DNA of 64,000 bases from Exiguobacterium sp. TNDT2 (GCF_003331145.1 NZ_QLVE01000007.1:1-64000); one strand, 5' to 3'. Positions 24,452-33,401 are shown, numbered from the stretch's first letter. The notes: a model not told the origin generated them from the sequence alone. Numbers and translations: made by a program.

Positions 24452-25381
24452 TTACCGCAGGAAGTCGAGGAGCGTCGGCTGGATGATACGGGCTCCGGCC
24501 GATAACGCGGCCCGATGCACCGTCTCGTGCGACTTGAGCTCCATGATGACTTTCTCGATGTCGATGTCTTCGTTATCAGACATGATCGTCTTCGCGATAA
24601 TCTCATGGTCTTGCAGGCGGTTGTCGACGAGTTCGAGTCGGTTGGCACGGGCACCGAGTTCGGCCCGCTTCGTGATCAAGTTCTGGCCGAGCGTGTCGAG
24701 TGTCGCGAGCTCGGCGGATAGATCGGCCCCGGTCGTCGTCGGAGTGTTGAGCATGCTGCTCAACTTCTGGAGACCCTTGAATAGCTCTGCCCCGAACACT
24801 TTCTCCGGCTGCATGTTCACTTGGACCTTGATCCCTTTTGACACTTCAAACTCGATTTTCCCGCTCGTGGCAGGTGCCCCATTCGGGTAGATGCTGTTGA
24901 CATCCCCGCTCGGGTCGGCAAGGAACGCCTTCAAAGCGTCCATATTGATGAGCGGCTCATCCGTCTTCGTCCCGTTGTAGATATATTTCTCGCCGGCTTT
25001 CGAGTTCGCGAGCGAACCGATATGTTCGACGAGCTGGTCGATCTCGCTCTTGATGATTTGGCGTTGCGACGACTCGTACGTGTCGTTCGCCGCTTGCGTC
25101 GTCAACTCGCGAATCCGTTTGACGGCTTCTGTCACTTCGTTCAGCGTCGAGTCGGTCAAGTCCATCCAGCTCGTCGCTTCGCTGACGTTGCGGCGAAACT
25201 GGTCGACTTCACGCACTTCGGTCCGGTAGCGCATCCCTTGCATCGCGACGACCGGGTCCTCGGACGCCTTTTGAATCCGCTTCCCGCTGATGAGTTGTTC
25301 TTGGACACGGGCGAGCGTATTATAGCTGCTGGATAAGTGTTTCAAGTTCGTCTGTGTGAGCATCGTCTGTGTGACACGCAT
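24452..25381 (-). CDS. flgL: Flagellar hook-filament junction protein FlgL (309 aa)
   Basis: Flagellin-like N-terminus (MRVTQTMLTQTNLKHLSSSYNT, in which the first 20 residues suffice for recognition) and a C-terminal helical region. Forms the second junction ring between hook and filament after FlgK. Length normal. It begins 6 bases after flgK and is part of flgN-flgK-flgL-yviE-fliW-csrA. Confidence 0.95.
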   Translation of the reverse strand: MRVTQTMLTQTNLKHLSSSYNTLARVQEQLISGKRIQKASEDPVVAMQGMRYRTEVREVDQFRRNVSEATSWMDLTDSTLNEVTEAVKRIRELTTQAANDTYESSQRQIIKSEIDQLVEHIGSLANSKAGEKYIYNGTKTDEPLINMDALKAFLADPSGDVNSIYPNGAPATSGKIEFEVSKGIKVQVNMQPEKVFGAELFKGLQKLSSMLNTPTTTGADLSAELATLDTLGQNLITKRAELGARANRLELVDNRLQDHEIIAKTIMSDNEDIDIEKVIMELKSHETVHRAALSAGARIIQPTLLDFLR

Positions 25382-25387
25382 TACTCA

Positions 25388-26914
25388 TTACCTCCCTACG
25401 ACACCCATGCCGTTAATGATTTTGTCGAGCATCTCGTCGACGGCCGTGATGTTTCGCGCCGCCGCGTTATAGGCATGTTGGTACTGAATCATCATCGTCA
25501 TCTCTTCGTCGAGCGAGACCGCGCTCACCGATTGCCGGCGTTGATCCGAGCTCGCCATGAGGGCGAGCGTGCTCTTCGCGAGACTGCCGCTCTGGCTCGC
25601 TTTGACCGCCATGTTGCCGATGACGTTCTGATAATACTTGCCGATCGACGTCGTCGTCGTGACCGAACCGTCAAACGCGAGTCCGGTTTCTTTCATGTGC
25701 GCCAAAGCGAGCGCCCCGCTGCCGTCCCCGATGTTGCCGTCACTTGATGCGGCGATCAGGTTCAACTCTTGCATGAAGTCGTCATGCACTTTGATCGTGG
25801 CGGCACTGATGTTCGACGGATCCGACGCGTCCGTGAAGAAGTCGGTTCTTCCATTGTTCCCGTCCGCATCCTTGTTCTTGCCGTGGGCGATATTGAACGC
25901 CGTGGCGAACACGTTCGCCATCTCGTTTAAATCGTTCAGCATGCCCGTGAATTCTCCGTCGATGCCTTCGCTCGCGTTTTCTCCATACATCTCGACGAGC
26001 GCTTTCAGTTTTCCGTTCGGCATATCGGCATACGTCATCGGAAGCATCGGGTCCGCCTCAGGCGCCCCAGCCGCTTTATAACTCGACGCCCCAATCGAGC
26101 CAACCTTTCCGTTAGCCGCATCGACCAACGTCACTGGTGTTTTTGGCGATGTCTTACCTAAGTTGATGACGATATCGATTCGCCCCTCGGCCATCCGCTG
26201 CGAGTTGCCGCGCGTCTCGCCGTTCAAGTAATCGATCGGTTTACGCTCGAACTCGATATACTGAGCAAGTTCGTCCATGTAGCGGTCGCGCTCATCGTAC
26301 AGCTCGTTCGGGAGTACGCCGAGCGGTTCCGCGTCTCCGATTTGACGGTTGACGTTGTTGATTTTCGTCAACAGGTCGTTCACTTTTTTGACGACGACGT
26401 CGGCCTCTGCCTTCAAGTCGCCTTGGACTTTCGTGAGCGAGGACGACATATAGTTGAACGTGTCCGTGAGCGTCATCGCCCGCTGCCGGACGACACTTCG
26501 GGCGCCGGTATCATCCGGGTTGACCGACAAGTCTTGGAGCGAGGCCCAAAACAAGTCGAGCGATTTGGCGAGCCCGTTCTCCGACGGCTCGTTGATGATA
26601 TCTTCCATTCGTCCGAACGCCGCCTCTTTCGTGGCGTAGTAGGCGTTCTTCACCGACTCGTCGCGGTACTGTTGGTCGATCATCAAGTCGCGGATCCGAG
26701 CGAGCGTCTCGCCGCGAACACCTGTGCCGAACTGTCCGGCCTTCGTCCCGCCGAAATTGACGCTGAGCTGTTCGGTCATGCCGAGCGACAAGCGCTGGCG
26801 CGAGTAGCCCGGGTTCGAGGCGTTGGCGACGTTGTTCCCCGTCGCCTGGAGCGCCCATTGATGCGTGGAAAGACTCCGTCGCGCCGTCTCTAATCCCATA
26901 AATGTTGAGCCCAT
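25388..26914 (-). CDS. flgK: Flagellar hook-associated protein 1, FlgK (508 aa)
   Basis: N-terminal rod/hook motif GLETARRSLSTHQWALQATG and NVANASNPGYSRQR (about residues 7-41), and the C-terminal hook motif with NAAARNITAVDEMLD near the end. First junction protein between hook and filament; exported with the help of FlgN. Length is typical. Starts 12 bases after flgN. The middle domain is variable, as usual. Confidence 0.96.
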   Translation of the reverse strand: MGSTFMGLETARRSLSTHQWALQATGNNVANASNPGYSRQRLSLGMTEQLSVNFGGTKAGQFGTGVRGETLARIRDLMIDQQYRDESVKNAYYATKEAAFGRMEDIINEPSENGLAKSLDLFWASLQDLSVNPDDTGARSVVRQRAMTLTDTFNYMSSSLTKVQGDLKAEADVVVKKVNDLLTKINNVNRQIGDAEPLGVLPNELYDERDRYMDELAQYIEFERKPIDYLNGETRGNSQRMAEGRIDIVINLGKTSPKTPVTLVDAANGKVGSIGASSYKAAGAPEADPMLPMTYADMPNGKLKALVEMYGENASEGIDGEFTGMLNDLNEMANVFATAFNIAHGKNKDADGNNGRTDFFTDASDPSNISAATIKVHDDFMQELNLIAASSDGNIGDGSGALALAHMKETGLAFDGSVTTTTSIGKYYQNVIGNMAVKASQSGSLAKSTLALMASSDQRRQSVSAVSLDEEMTMMIQYQHAYNAAARNITAVDEMLDKIINGMGVVGR

Positions 26915-26926
26915 TACACTTCCTCC

Positions 26927-27283
26927 TTATACATCCCGGCTGAACGAGCGTGTCTCGAGCGCCTGTTGACCGTACGTGAAATCATCTGCTTCTGGCATGA
27001 GCATGTCCAAATGCCATTCGATATACCGGAGCGACTGTTCGAGCAGGACGGCGTTCAGTTCATTCTGCCGTTTCAGCTCATAGACGACCGGTCGTAACGC
27101 TTCCTTCTCTTCATCGTCCAAAACAAGCGTTCCTTGAAGTCGTTCCGTTTCTTTTTGTTTAATTTGTCTGAGAATCGTCGCCTCTTCCTTGACGAGCGCG
27201 CTGAACGCGGGCATGTCCCCATTGACGAGCAGTCGTTCCTTGTCATAAGCGAGTTCGAGCAAACGTGTATGGTATGTGAGCAT
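26927..27283 (-). CDS. flgN: FlgN-like flagellar export chaperone (118 aa)
   Basis: Small, helical and charged protein in the exact position of flgN (B. subtilis yvyG), between flgM and flgK. FlgN binds FlgK and FlgL in the cytoplasm and delivers them to the export gate. A strong AAAGGAGAG site precedes the ATG. Unusually, a strong hairpin terminator ends only 18 bases upstream of its start codon, so its expression must pass an attenuator or use a promoter inside the hairpin region. Confidence 0.82.
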   Translation of the reverse strand: MLTYHTRLLELAYDKERLLVNGDMPAFSALVKEEATILRQIKQKETERLQGTLVLDDEEKEALRPVVYELKRQNELNAVLLEQSLRYIEWHLDMLMPEADDFTYGQQALETRSFSRDV

Positions 27284-27300
27284 AAGTCTCTCCTTTTTCC

Positions 27301-27346
27301 AAAAAAAGAGCCGACTAAAGAAAGGGTGTCCCTTGTTTAGTCAGCT
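27301..27346 (-). terminator. Strong hairpin terminator between flgM and flgN
   Basis: 11-bp stem AGCTGACTAAA / TTTAGTCGGCT with one G-U pair and a 16-nt loop, then CTTTTTTT on the minus strand. The T-run ends 18 bases before the flgN start, leaving no room for a promoter downstream of it. Confidence 0.88.
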
Positions 27347-27395
27347 TCCGTGCCATCATATGTGTGCGAAGGTCTCCCTCGGACCTCGCTTTCAT

Positions 27396-27647
27396 TCATC
27401 CTTGTAGAAAGCGTTTGGCGATCTCGCGCGCGTCCCGTGTGTACGTCCCGGCGTTGATTTCCGCCTTCAAGGCGTTGATCTTCTCCAGGCGCTCCGGATG
27501 TTTCACCGGCTCTTCAAACCGGGCGCGGGCTTCGGCCGATATCGATAGTTGGTCCGTTTGGCGTTTCAGCTCGGGCTTCGTCTCAGGTTGCGTTTTCTTC
27601 TCATAAGTGTTCGGTAAGTGTACCCACTTTGCAGAATCGATGCGCAT
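27396..27647 (-). CDS. flgM: Anti-sigma-D factor FlgM (83 aa)
   Basis: FlgM family: C-terminal half with LSISAEARARFEE and ERLEKINALKAEINAGTY, which is the sigma-binding helix region. Holds sigma-D inactive until the hook is finished, then is removed by secretion. It lies downstream of yvyF, as in B. subtilis, with a GAGGGGGG binding site. It is followed by a strong terminator, so its level may be set separately from flgN-flgK. Confidence 0.93.
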   Translation of the reverse strand: MRIDSAKWVHLPNTYEKKTQPETKPELKRQTDQLSISAEARARFEEPVKHPERLEKINALKAEINAGTYTRDAREIAKRFLQG

Positions 27648-27671
27648 ACGTGTCCCCCCTCTTCTTAGTTG

Positions 27672-28061
27672 TTAGTCCAAACGATAAGCGCGAACGCTTT
27701 GTTTCGTGACGGTGGCTTCGAGCCCTCTCAGTTCTTGCTGCATGTCGGTCTGACAGTCCGCGCATACCTTTCCTTGGTTCGTCGGATTGCCGCAACGCAC
27801 GCAGGCGATGCTCAGTGACGGGTTGTCCTTGATGATCAGGCGTCCTTCATGGATGTATCGCGTGATATCAAGTTCGGAGACGCCTGTCGCTTCGACAAGG
27901 GCCCCGATCGTCGTCTGTTTGTTGGCCGGTTCGCGGATGAAGTCCCGGACTTTCAAAAAGTTTTGGAAATCGACTTCCGCGCAGGATGGGCAGTAAGGCG
28001 AGCGGCTTTGTTTCATGAAGAGCCGTCCGCATGTTTGACAAGTTGTTGCTTCCACAGTCAT
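27672..28061 (-). CDS. yvyF: YvyF-like zinc-finger flagellar operon protein (129 aa)
   Basis: Two zinc-binding Cys pairs, CQTCGRLF...CPSC (about residues 8-30) and CVRCGNP...CADC (about 87-105), flank a small helix-turn-helix-like middle (TIGALVEATGVSELDITRYI). This is the arrangement of YvyF/TIGR03826 proteins of Firmicute flagellar operons. Function uncertain; a transcriptional or RNA-binding role has been suggested by the fold. Between comFC and flgM, as in B. subtilis. Confidence 0.85.
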   Translation of the reverse strand: MTVEATTCQTCGRLFMKQSRSPYCPSCAEVDFQNFLKVRDFIREPANKQTTIGALVEATGVSELDITRYIHEGRLIIKDNPSLSIACVRCGNPTNQGKVCADCQTDMQQELRGLEATVTKQSVRAYRLD

Positions 28062-28074
28062 TCACCTCTGCCTT

Positions 28075-28743
28075 TTATATCGGACGCATTTTTGATTTGT
28101 TTAGCGTCCGGAACAGGCAAACGGCAGAAACTTCTTCATAGCCGGCTTTCTTGAGCGTGAACGCCGCCTGATGGAGCGTCGTCCCGGTCGTATAGACGTC
28201 ATCGACGAGAACGATTTTCTCACACCGAGACGCTTTATGTATAGCGAACGGGTTTGGACGGTGCCGCCTTTCTTCTTTCCCAAGTTCACGCTGACTTGAA
28301 ACCTCGGATTTCACGAGTACCCGTTCCGTCGGCCCGATCATCCGGGCGAGCAGGTCCGCCTGATTGAAACGCCGGGTCCGTAACCGCTCCTCACTGAGCG
28401 GGATCGGGACGTAGACGACGCCACGTTCCCGTAACGATCGAAGAATCGGCCGCATCTGATTCACGAGGACGACGTCGCCGCCGAACTTATAACGATGGAG
28501 CCAGTTGGTGCCCGCCTCGTCGTAGGCGTAAAGCGAGCGGACCGTCAAATCGAGGCCGAGCGCGAGCCAACGGACACAGTCGTCACACGTCACCCCGTCA
28601 GCACCCGGATGACCGCAGCGCGGACAGCCCGAGATGAGCGGCGTCAATAACCCCGCACAGTCCGGGCACACCCAGTCCCGTTTCAAGAGCGTCGCCGGGC
28701 TCCAGGGGATGGCGAACGGTTTTCGGCAGACGAGACAGTTCAT
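28075..28743 (-). CDS. comFC: Competence protein ComFC, phosphoribosyltransferase-like (222 aa)
   Basis: N-terminal zinc-finger Cys pairs (CLVCRKPF, then CPDCAG and CPRCG...CDDC) followed by a phosphoribosyltransferase fold with the PRPP loop VLVDDVYTTGTTLHQA (about residues 170-190). Works with ComFA in handling incoming single-stranded DNA during transformation. Overlaps comFA by 4 bases (ATGA), with no comFB between them, unlike B. subtilis. Length is normal. Confidence 0.94.
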   Translation of the reverse strand: MNCLVCRKPFAIPWSPATLLKRDWVCPDCAGLLTPLISGCPRCGHPGADGVTCDDCVRWLALGLDLTVRSLYAYDEAGTNWLHRYKFGGDVVLVNQMRPILRSLRERGVVYVPIPLSEERLRTRRFNQADLLARMIGPTERVLVKSEVSSQRELGKEERRHRPNPFAIHKASRCEKIVLVDDVYTTGTTLHQAAFTLKKAGYEEVSAVCLFRTLNKSKMRPI

Positions 28744-29891
28744 CGTCGGTTCGCCTCCTCGATCTCCCGGATGGCCCGGTCTTGCCGGAACGTGCGCTCG
28801 TGATAGAAGAAGACGACGTCCCCGGTCGGCGCGGTCGGTTTACGCCCGGCCCGCCCTGCCATCTGGACGAGGGCGCGGGACGAAAACAAGGCGTGGCTGC
28901 TGTCGAGGACGGCGACGTCGACCCCGCGCACGGTCATGCCCCGCTCCCAAATCGACGTCGCGAGCACGATTCCGTTCGTCGCCTCGAGCCATTCGAGCGT
29001 ATCTGTCCGCTCGTCCGTGTCGGCCGAGACGGCCCGATAGGTGAATCCGTTCGCGTGAAGCAATTCTCCGTAGCGGACGAGGTCGGCCTTCGTCGGCACG
29101 AACAAGAGCCGCGGTGTCTTGCGTCGGCAAAATGCGACGATCGCCTCGTCCGTCTGTTTCACAAGCGTCGGCACGGGCAAGTCGTGCCCGTGATAGCGGC
29201 GGGACAAGTGCGCCGTCGGGAATTGGCGCTGCCAGACGGTCGGCGTCGCCGTCACGAATAAAAAGATGCCTTTCCCCACGCGTCGGATCGTCCACCAGAG
29301 CGCCATATCGAAGGCGAACGGGAACGCGTCCGACTCATCGACGAGCACGTAGTCGAAAACATGTTTTAAGTTCAAGAGGAGCGGTGCCGTCGCGACGGTG
29401 ATCATGCCGATCGTGTCTTTCTCCCCGCCACCGTAGCGCCGCGTGACCGGGACAGAGAAGGCGCACTCCAATCGTTCGGCCCATTCGATGGCGACGTCAC
29501 GCCGCGGCGAGACGATGAGCACACGCTTCCCAACGTTTACGACACGTTCGATGACCGGGAACGCCATTTCCGTCTTGCCGGACCCGCAGACGGCGTGGAC
29601 GAGCCCGGTCTTCTTTTGATCCCACCAGGTGAGCAACTGCTCGCTCACATGGCGTTGGCCGTCGCTCAGTTCGAACGGCATGACGAGCTCGGTCGGCTCG
29701 ACAGGTGTCGTGATGTCTTCTTCCCCAAGACGGTCGCACCGACAGATGCGCCCGAGATGCAGACAGTTGCGGCAATAGCTGCACGCGCCATGATGACAAG
29801 TGAAGGCGCGGACATCGGTACTCAGACAGCGTTGACAGATGCCAAAGCGAATGGCCGGTCTCCCGGTCGGTCGGACGACGAGTTGTCCCAT
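28740..29891 (-). CDS. comFA: Competence DNA translocation ATPase/helicase ComFA (383 aa)
   Basis: Superfamily 2 helicase: N-terminal zinc-binding Cys cluster (about residues 19-53), Walker A AVCGSGKTEM (about 100-109), Walker B VDESDAFPF (about 170-178), motif III VTATPT and motif VI QMAGRAGRK (about 345-353). Drives uptake of transforming DNA on the inner face of the membrane. Somewhat shorter than B. subtilis ComFA. Start at ATG 29891 after a GGAGG site. The trehalose operon sits between it and degV. Confidence 0.94.
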   Translation of the reverse strand: MGQLVVRPTGRPAIRFGICQRCLSTDVRAFTCHHGACSYCRNCLHLGRICRCDRLGEEDITTPVEPTELVMPFELSDGQRHVSEQLLTWWDQKKTGLVHAVCGSGKTEMAFPVIERVVNVGKRVLIVSPRRDVAIEWAERLECAFSVPVTRRYGGGEKDTIGMITVATAPLLLNLKHVFDYVLVDESDAFPFAFDMALWWTIRRVGKGIFLFVTATPTVWQRQFPTAHLSRRYHGHDLPVPTLVKQTDEAIVAFCRRKTPRLLFVPTKADLVRYGELLHANGFTYRAVSADTDERTDTLEWLEATNGIVLATSIWERGMTVRGVDVAVLDSSHALFSSRALVQMAGRAGRKPTAPTGDVVFFYHERTFRQDRAIREIEEANRR

Positions 29892-29979
29892 AGCGATTCC
29901 TCCGTTTTTCCTCTGACGCTATCATCGCGCACGTCCTCGCGCAAACCGGCTTGTTGTTCATAGGCGGGGGCGTTCCGAC

Positions 29980-30017
29980 AAAAAAGGACGAAACAGTCTT
30001 CAAAGACCGTCCCGTCC
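29980..30017 (-). terminator. Terminator of the trehalose operon
   Basis: 15-bp stem with three G-U pairs (GGACGGGACGGTCTT / AAGACTGTTTCGTCC) followed by TTTTTT on the minus strand, 15 bases after the treA stop. Confidence 0.9.
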
Positions 30018-30032
30018 GCTTCATCCTGCCCA

Positions 30033-31667
30033 TCATTTACGCTTGTAGAACATGATCGCCTCATACGCCCGGAGCGACAACGTCGTCCCGTCGAGTTGCG
30101 GCACGTCATAGTTGTGGCTGACAACATCGGCGTGCGAGAAACCTGCCGGGATCTCATACGTCGTCTCCGGTCCGTAGAAGTTCGCGACGACGAGCACCTC
30201 CTCGTGTTCCGTCTTCCGCGTGTACGCCCAGACGTCGAGCGCGTCCGGCGTGAGGAGCGTGTAGTCCCCGTCCGTCAACACGTCGAGTTCTTTCCGGAGC
30301 GAGATCAAGTTCTTGTAGTGGTAGAACACCGAGTTCGGGTCGTCGAGTGCCGCCTCGACGTTCACGTCACGATAGTTCGGCGCCACGTTGATCCATGGCG
30401 TTCCGCTCGTGAATCCGGCGTGTTTCGACGCATCCCACTGCATCGGCGTCCGTGAGTTATCGCGCGACTTCTGTTTGATGGCGGCCATCATGTCCTCGTG
30501 CGACACGCCTTGTTCACGCTTCAATTTGTAGATGTTGAGCGTCTCGATATCGCGGTACTCGTCGAGCGAGTCGAAGCCCGGGTTCGTCATGCCGATTTCC
30601 TCGCCCTGATAGATGTATGGCGTCCCTTGGAGACCGTGGAGCACGGTCGCGAGCATCTTCGCACTCTCGACGCGGTGATCGGTGTCGTTCCCGAAGCGGC
30701 TGACGACGCGGGGCTGGTCGTGGTTGCACCAGAAGATGGCGTTCCACCCCTTGCCGTGCATCCCTTCCTGCCACGTCGACATGATGTCTTTCAGTTGCAG
30801 AAAATCGAACGGGGCGGCGACGAACTTCTCGCCGTTCGGATAGTCGACTTTCAAGTGATGGAAGCTGAACGTCATGCTGAGCTCGTGCTCGTCCGGGCTC
30901 GAGTAGCGGACACAGTGGTCGAGCGTCGTCGACGACATCTCACCGACCGTGATGACGTCGTGCCCGTCGAACACCTCGCGGTTCATCTCTTTCAAGTATT
31001 CGTGGATGCGCGGCCCGTCCGTGTAGAACTTGCGGCCGTCCGAGTCGTCTTCCGGGAAGTCCTGCCGTTTCGAGATCAAGTTGATGACGTCGAGACGGAA
31101 CCCTTTGATGCCTTTGTCGCGCCAGAAGCGCATCATCTCATAGACGTCCTCGCGCATCTGCTCGTTCTCCCAATTCAAGTCGGCCTGGGTCACGTCGAAC
31201 AAGTGGAGATAATATTGTCCGCTCTTCTCGTCGTACTCCCAGGCGTTACCGCCAAACTTCGACTCCCAGTTCGTCGGTTCGTCGCGCCAGATGTAGTAGT
31301 CGCGGTACCGCTCGTCGCCGGCGAGCGACTTCTGGAACCATTCATGCTCGGTCGACGAGTGGTTGACGACAATGTCCATCATGAGCCCGATGCCACGCTC
31401 CTCGGCCTCGCGGACGAGCTCATCGAGGTCGTCCATCGTCCCGTACGACGGGTCGATCGCGTAGTAATCGCTGACGTCATAGCCGTTATCGTGTTGTGGT
31501 GACTTGTACACCGGGGTCATCCAAATGTATTCGATGCCGAGCTCGGCCAAGTAGTCGAGCTTCGCGGTCACCCCTTTAATCGAGCCGGTGGCGTTGCCTT
31601 CCGGGCTATAGAAGCTTTTCGGATAGATTTGATAGACGACGGATTGGCGCCAGTTTGATGGTGTCAT
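30033..31667 (-). CDS. treA: Trehalose-6-phosphate hydrolase (alpha,alpha-phosphotrehalase) (544 aa)
   Basis: GH13 enzyme with the full catalytic set: nucleophile Asp193 (GFRLDVIN), acid/base Glu243 (ITVGEMSS) and transition-state stabiliser Asp317 (NHDQPR). The close family includes oligo-1,6-glucosidases, but adjacency to a trehalose-type PTS permease and a TreR-like repressor favours trehalose-6-phosphate as substrate, giving glucose and glucose-6-phosphate. Cytosolic, normal length. Starts 83 bases after treP, with a weak hairpin between. Confidence 0.93.
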   Translation of the reverse strand: MTPSNWRQSVVYQIYPKSFYSPEGNATGSIKGVTAKLDYLAELGIEYIWMTPVYKSPQHDNGYDVSDYYAIDPSYGTMDDLDELVREAEERGIGLMMDIVVNHSSTEHEWFQKSLAGDERYRDYYIWRDEPTNWESKFGGNAWEYDEKSGQYYLHLFDVTQADLNWENEQMREDVYEMMRFWRDKGIKGFRLDVINLISKRQDFPEDDSDGRKFYTDGPRIHEYLKEMNREVFDGHDVITVGEMSSTTLDHCVRYSSPDEHELSMTFSFHHLKVDYPNGEKFVAAPFDFLQLKDIMSTWQEGMHGKGWNAIFWCNHDQPRVVSRFGNDTDHRVESAKMLATVLHGLQGTPYIYQGEEIGMTNPGFDSLDEYRDIETLNIYKLKREQGVSHEDMMAAIKQKSRDNSRTPMQWDASKHAGFTSGTPWINVAPNYRDVNVEAALDDPNSVFYHYKNLISLRKELDVLTDGDYTLLTPDALDVWAYTRKTEHEEVLVVANFYGPETTYEIPAGFSHADVVSHNYDVPQLDGTTLSLRAYEAIMFYKRK

Positions 31668-31707
31668 GTGTGTAGTCTCCTTTTGTAAGAGTTTTCATTT
31701 GTATAGG

Positions 31708-31737
31708 AAAAGGGGAAGAACCTCCGTCCCTCCCCTT
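31708..31737 (-). terminator. Weak hairpin between treP and treA
   Basis: 7-bp stem AAGGGGA / TCCCCTT followed by only TTTTCC on the minus strand. It could partially attenuate treA or stabilise the treP message end. Confidence 0.4.
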
Positions 31738-31750
31738 GTTCTTTCCCGTA

Positions 31751-33199
31751 TTATGCGACTTTGTTTTTCTCAATCTCGCCTTTTTTCATGTAACGTCGCG
31801 ACATTGCGAGCGTCAACACGAATGGAATGATGAGGGCGATGACCATGCCGATGATGAAGATGAAGATCTTATCGGTGAAAATCGACAGGAATCCAGGAAG
31901 GCCCCCGACTCCGACAGCGAACGCTTGAACGTCGTTCAACGTGATGAACACCGCCGCGACGGCCGAACCGATCATGGCCGAGTAGAACGGGAACTTGTTC
32001 GGCAAGTTCACCCCGAACATAGCCGGCTCGGTAATTCCGAAGAAAGCCGAGATGGATGACGTCGACGCCATGCTCTTTTGTTTCGCGTCATGTTTGAACA
32101 CGAGGAACATCGCGAGTGCGGCTGCACCTTGTGCGATATTTGACAAGGCAAGCATCGGCCAGAGGAACGTCCCGTTCGTCTCAGCGATGAGCTGTAAGTC
32201 GATCGCGAGGAACAAGTGGTGCATCCCTGTGACGACGAGCGGTGCGTAAAGTAAGCCGAACAGGAGTGCCCCGACGACCGGCACTGCTTCGAACACGTTG
32301 ACGATTCCCGTCGCAATCAAGTTACCGAGGCCACGTGTGAGCGGTCCGACGATCGAGAGAGCGAGGAAACCGGTGATGACGATCGTCATGATTGGCACGA
32401 CGAGCAGTTGAATCGCGTTCGGGACGTGTTTTTTCAAGAACATTTCAATATGGCTCAAGATGAAGGCCGCGGCCAAAATCGGAAGAATCTGACCTTGGTA
32501 GCCGACTTTTTCGATCTCGAACAAGCCGAGGATGTTGAACGTCGGGACGTCACCTTCAAGCGCTGCTTGCCCGTAACCCCATGCGTTCAAGAGATCCGGG
32601 TGGACGAGCAAGAGACCCATGACGATCCCGAGCACTTCGCTGCCGCCGAACCGCTTCGTCGCCGACCAACCGACGAGTGCCGGCAGGAAGACGAACGCCG
32701 TGTTCGCCATCATGTTGATGAGGTCCCATAAGCCTTGCAGGTTCGGGTACGCCTCGATGAGCGTGGCGTCGTCGACGAACAGCCCTTCTGAGGCGAGTAA
32801 GTTGTTGATCCCCATCAAGAGACCGGCGACGATGATGGCCGGGATGATCGGCATGAACACGTCCGAGAACACTTTGACGAGTTTTTGGAGCGGGTTCATC
32901 TTCTTGCCGCCGGCCGATTTGACCTCGGCGACGGTTGCTGATTCAAGTCCCGCGAGTTTGATGAACTCGGCGTAGACGCGTTCGACGTCACCGGCCCCGA
33001 TGACGACTTGATACACACCCGAGTTTTCGAATGCGCCTTTGACGAGGTCCGCTTCTTTTACTTTCGCTTCATTGACGAGCGACTGGTCTTTCAACGAAAG
33101 ACGGAGCCGCGTGACACAGTGTGCCGCTTTATCGACGTTATCCTTGCCGCCGATGGCTTCAAGGATATCCGCGGCGATTTGGCGATAATCTGCCTTCAT
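31751..33199 (-). CDS. treP: Trehalose-specific PTS permease EIIBC (482 aa)
   Basis: EIIB domain at the N-terminus with phospho-accepting Cys28 (KAAHCVTRLRLSL), a linker, then an EIIC membrane domain with about ten helices (from about residue 115). No IIA domain is fused, so a glucose-type IIA must phosphorylate it; a free IIA-Glc gene exists at 49.8 kb. Imports trehalose as trehalose-6-phosphate. First gene of the operon, with an AAAGGAGG binding site, and cre sites and palindromic operators directly upstream. Confidence 0.94.
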   Translation of the reverse strand: MKADYRQIAADILEAIGGKDNVDKAAHCVTRLRLSLKDQSLVNEAKVKEADLVKGAFENSGVYQVVIGAGDVERVYAEFIKLAGLESATVAEVKSAGGKKMNPLQKLVKVFSDVFMPIIPAIIVAGLLMGINNLLASEGLFVDDATLIEAYPNLQGLWDLINMMANTAFVFLPALVGWSATKRFGGSEVLGIVMGLLLVHPDLLNAWGYGQAALEGDVPTFNILGLFEIEKVGYQGQILPILAAAFILSHIEMFLKKHVPNAIQLLVVPIMTIVITGFLALSIVGPLTRGLGNLIATGIVNVFEAVPVVGALLFGLLYAPLVVTGMHHLFLAIDLQLIAETNGTFLWPMLALSNIAQGAAALAMFLVFKHDAKQKSMASTSSISAFFGITEPAMFGVNLPNKFPFYSAMIGSAVAAVFITLNDVQAFAVGVGGLPGFLSIFTDKIFIFIIGMVIALIIPFVLTLAMSRRYMKKGEIEKNKVA

Positions 33200-33218
33200 A
33201 CATGTTACCTCCTTTGTT

Positions 33219-33245
33219 TGAAAACGCTTGTTGAAAGCGGTTACT
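33219..33245 (+). promoter_or_regulatory. Two overlapping cre sites in the treP leader
   Basis: TGAAAACGCTTGTT (33219-33232) and TGAAAGCGGTTACT (33232-33245) each match cre at 13 of 14 positions and share one base. They lie between the promoter and the treP ribosome binding site, the usual roadblock position for CcpA repression. Confidence 0.72.
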
Positions 33246-33260
33246 TATGAGTACAAACAA

Positions 33261-33309
33261 AGTGTAACTTATATAGACGAGTCCTGTCAATAACTTATCT
33301 ATATAAGTT
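33261..33309 (-). promoter_or_regulatory. treP promoter with two TreR-type operators
   Basis: TTGACA (33290-33285), 18 bases, TACACT (33266-33261) on the minus strand. A palindrome AACTTATCTATATAAGTT lies upstream of the -35 (33292-33309). A related copy, AACTTATATAGACGAGTC, fills the spacer (33266-33283). The shared AACTTATATAGA half sites point in opposite directions. GntR-family repressors such as TreR bind this kind of element. Confidence 0.75.
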
Positions 33310-33372
33310 GCGTGTGACAAATTCGTGCCAGGCGTTCACTATTTTTGTTCCCTCTTGCCTTGATTCAAAACG

Positions 33373-33401
33373 AAAAAAAGACCCCTTTCGAAAAAGGAGT
33401 C
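33373..33401 (-). terminator. Terminator of treR
   Basis: 9-bp stem GACTCCTTT / AAAGGGGTC with a TTCG loop and one G-U pair, then TTTTTTT on the minus strand, starting right at the treR stop codon. Confidence 0.9.

Noticed and set aside
28740-28743. A comFB gene between comFA and comFC
   Set aside because: The two genes overlap by 4 bases, leaving no room.
30498-31502. 334-codon plus-strand ORF antisense to treA
   Set aside because: It mirrors the GC3-biased treA frame, has repetitive Val/Arg/His-rich composition and no binding site; treA carries all catalytic motifs.
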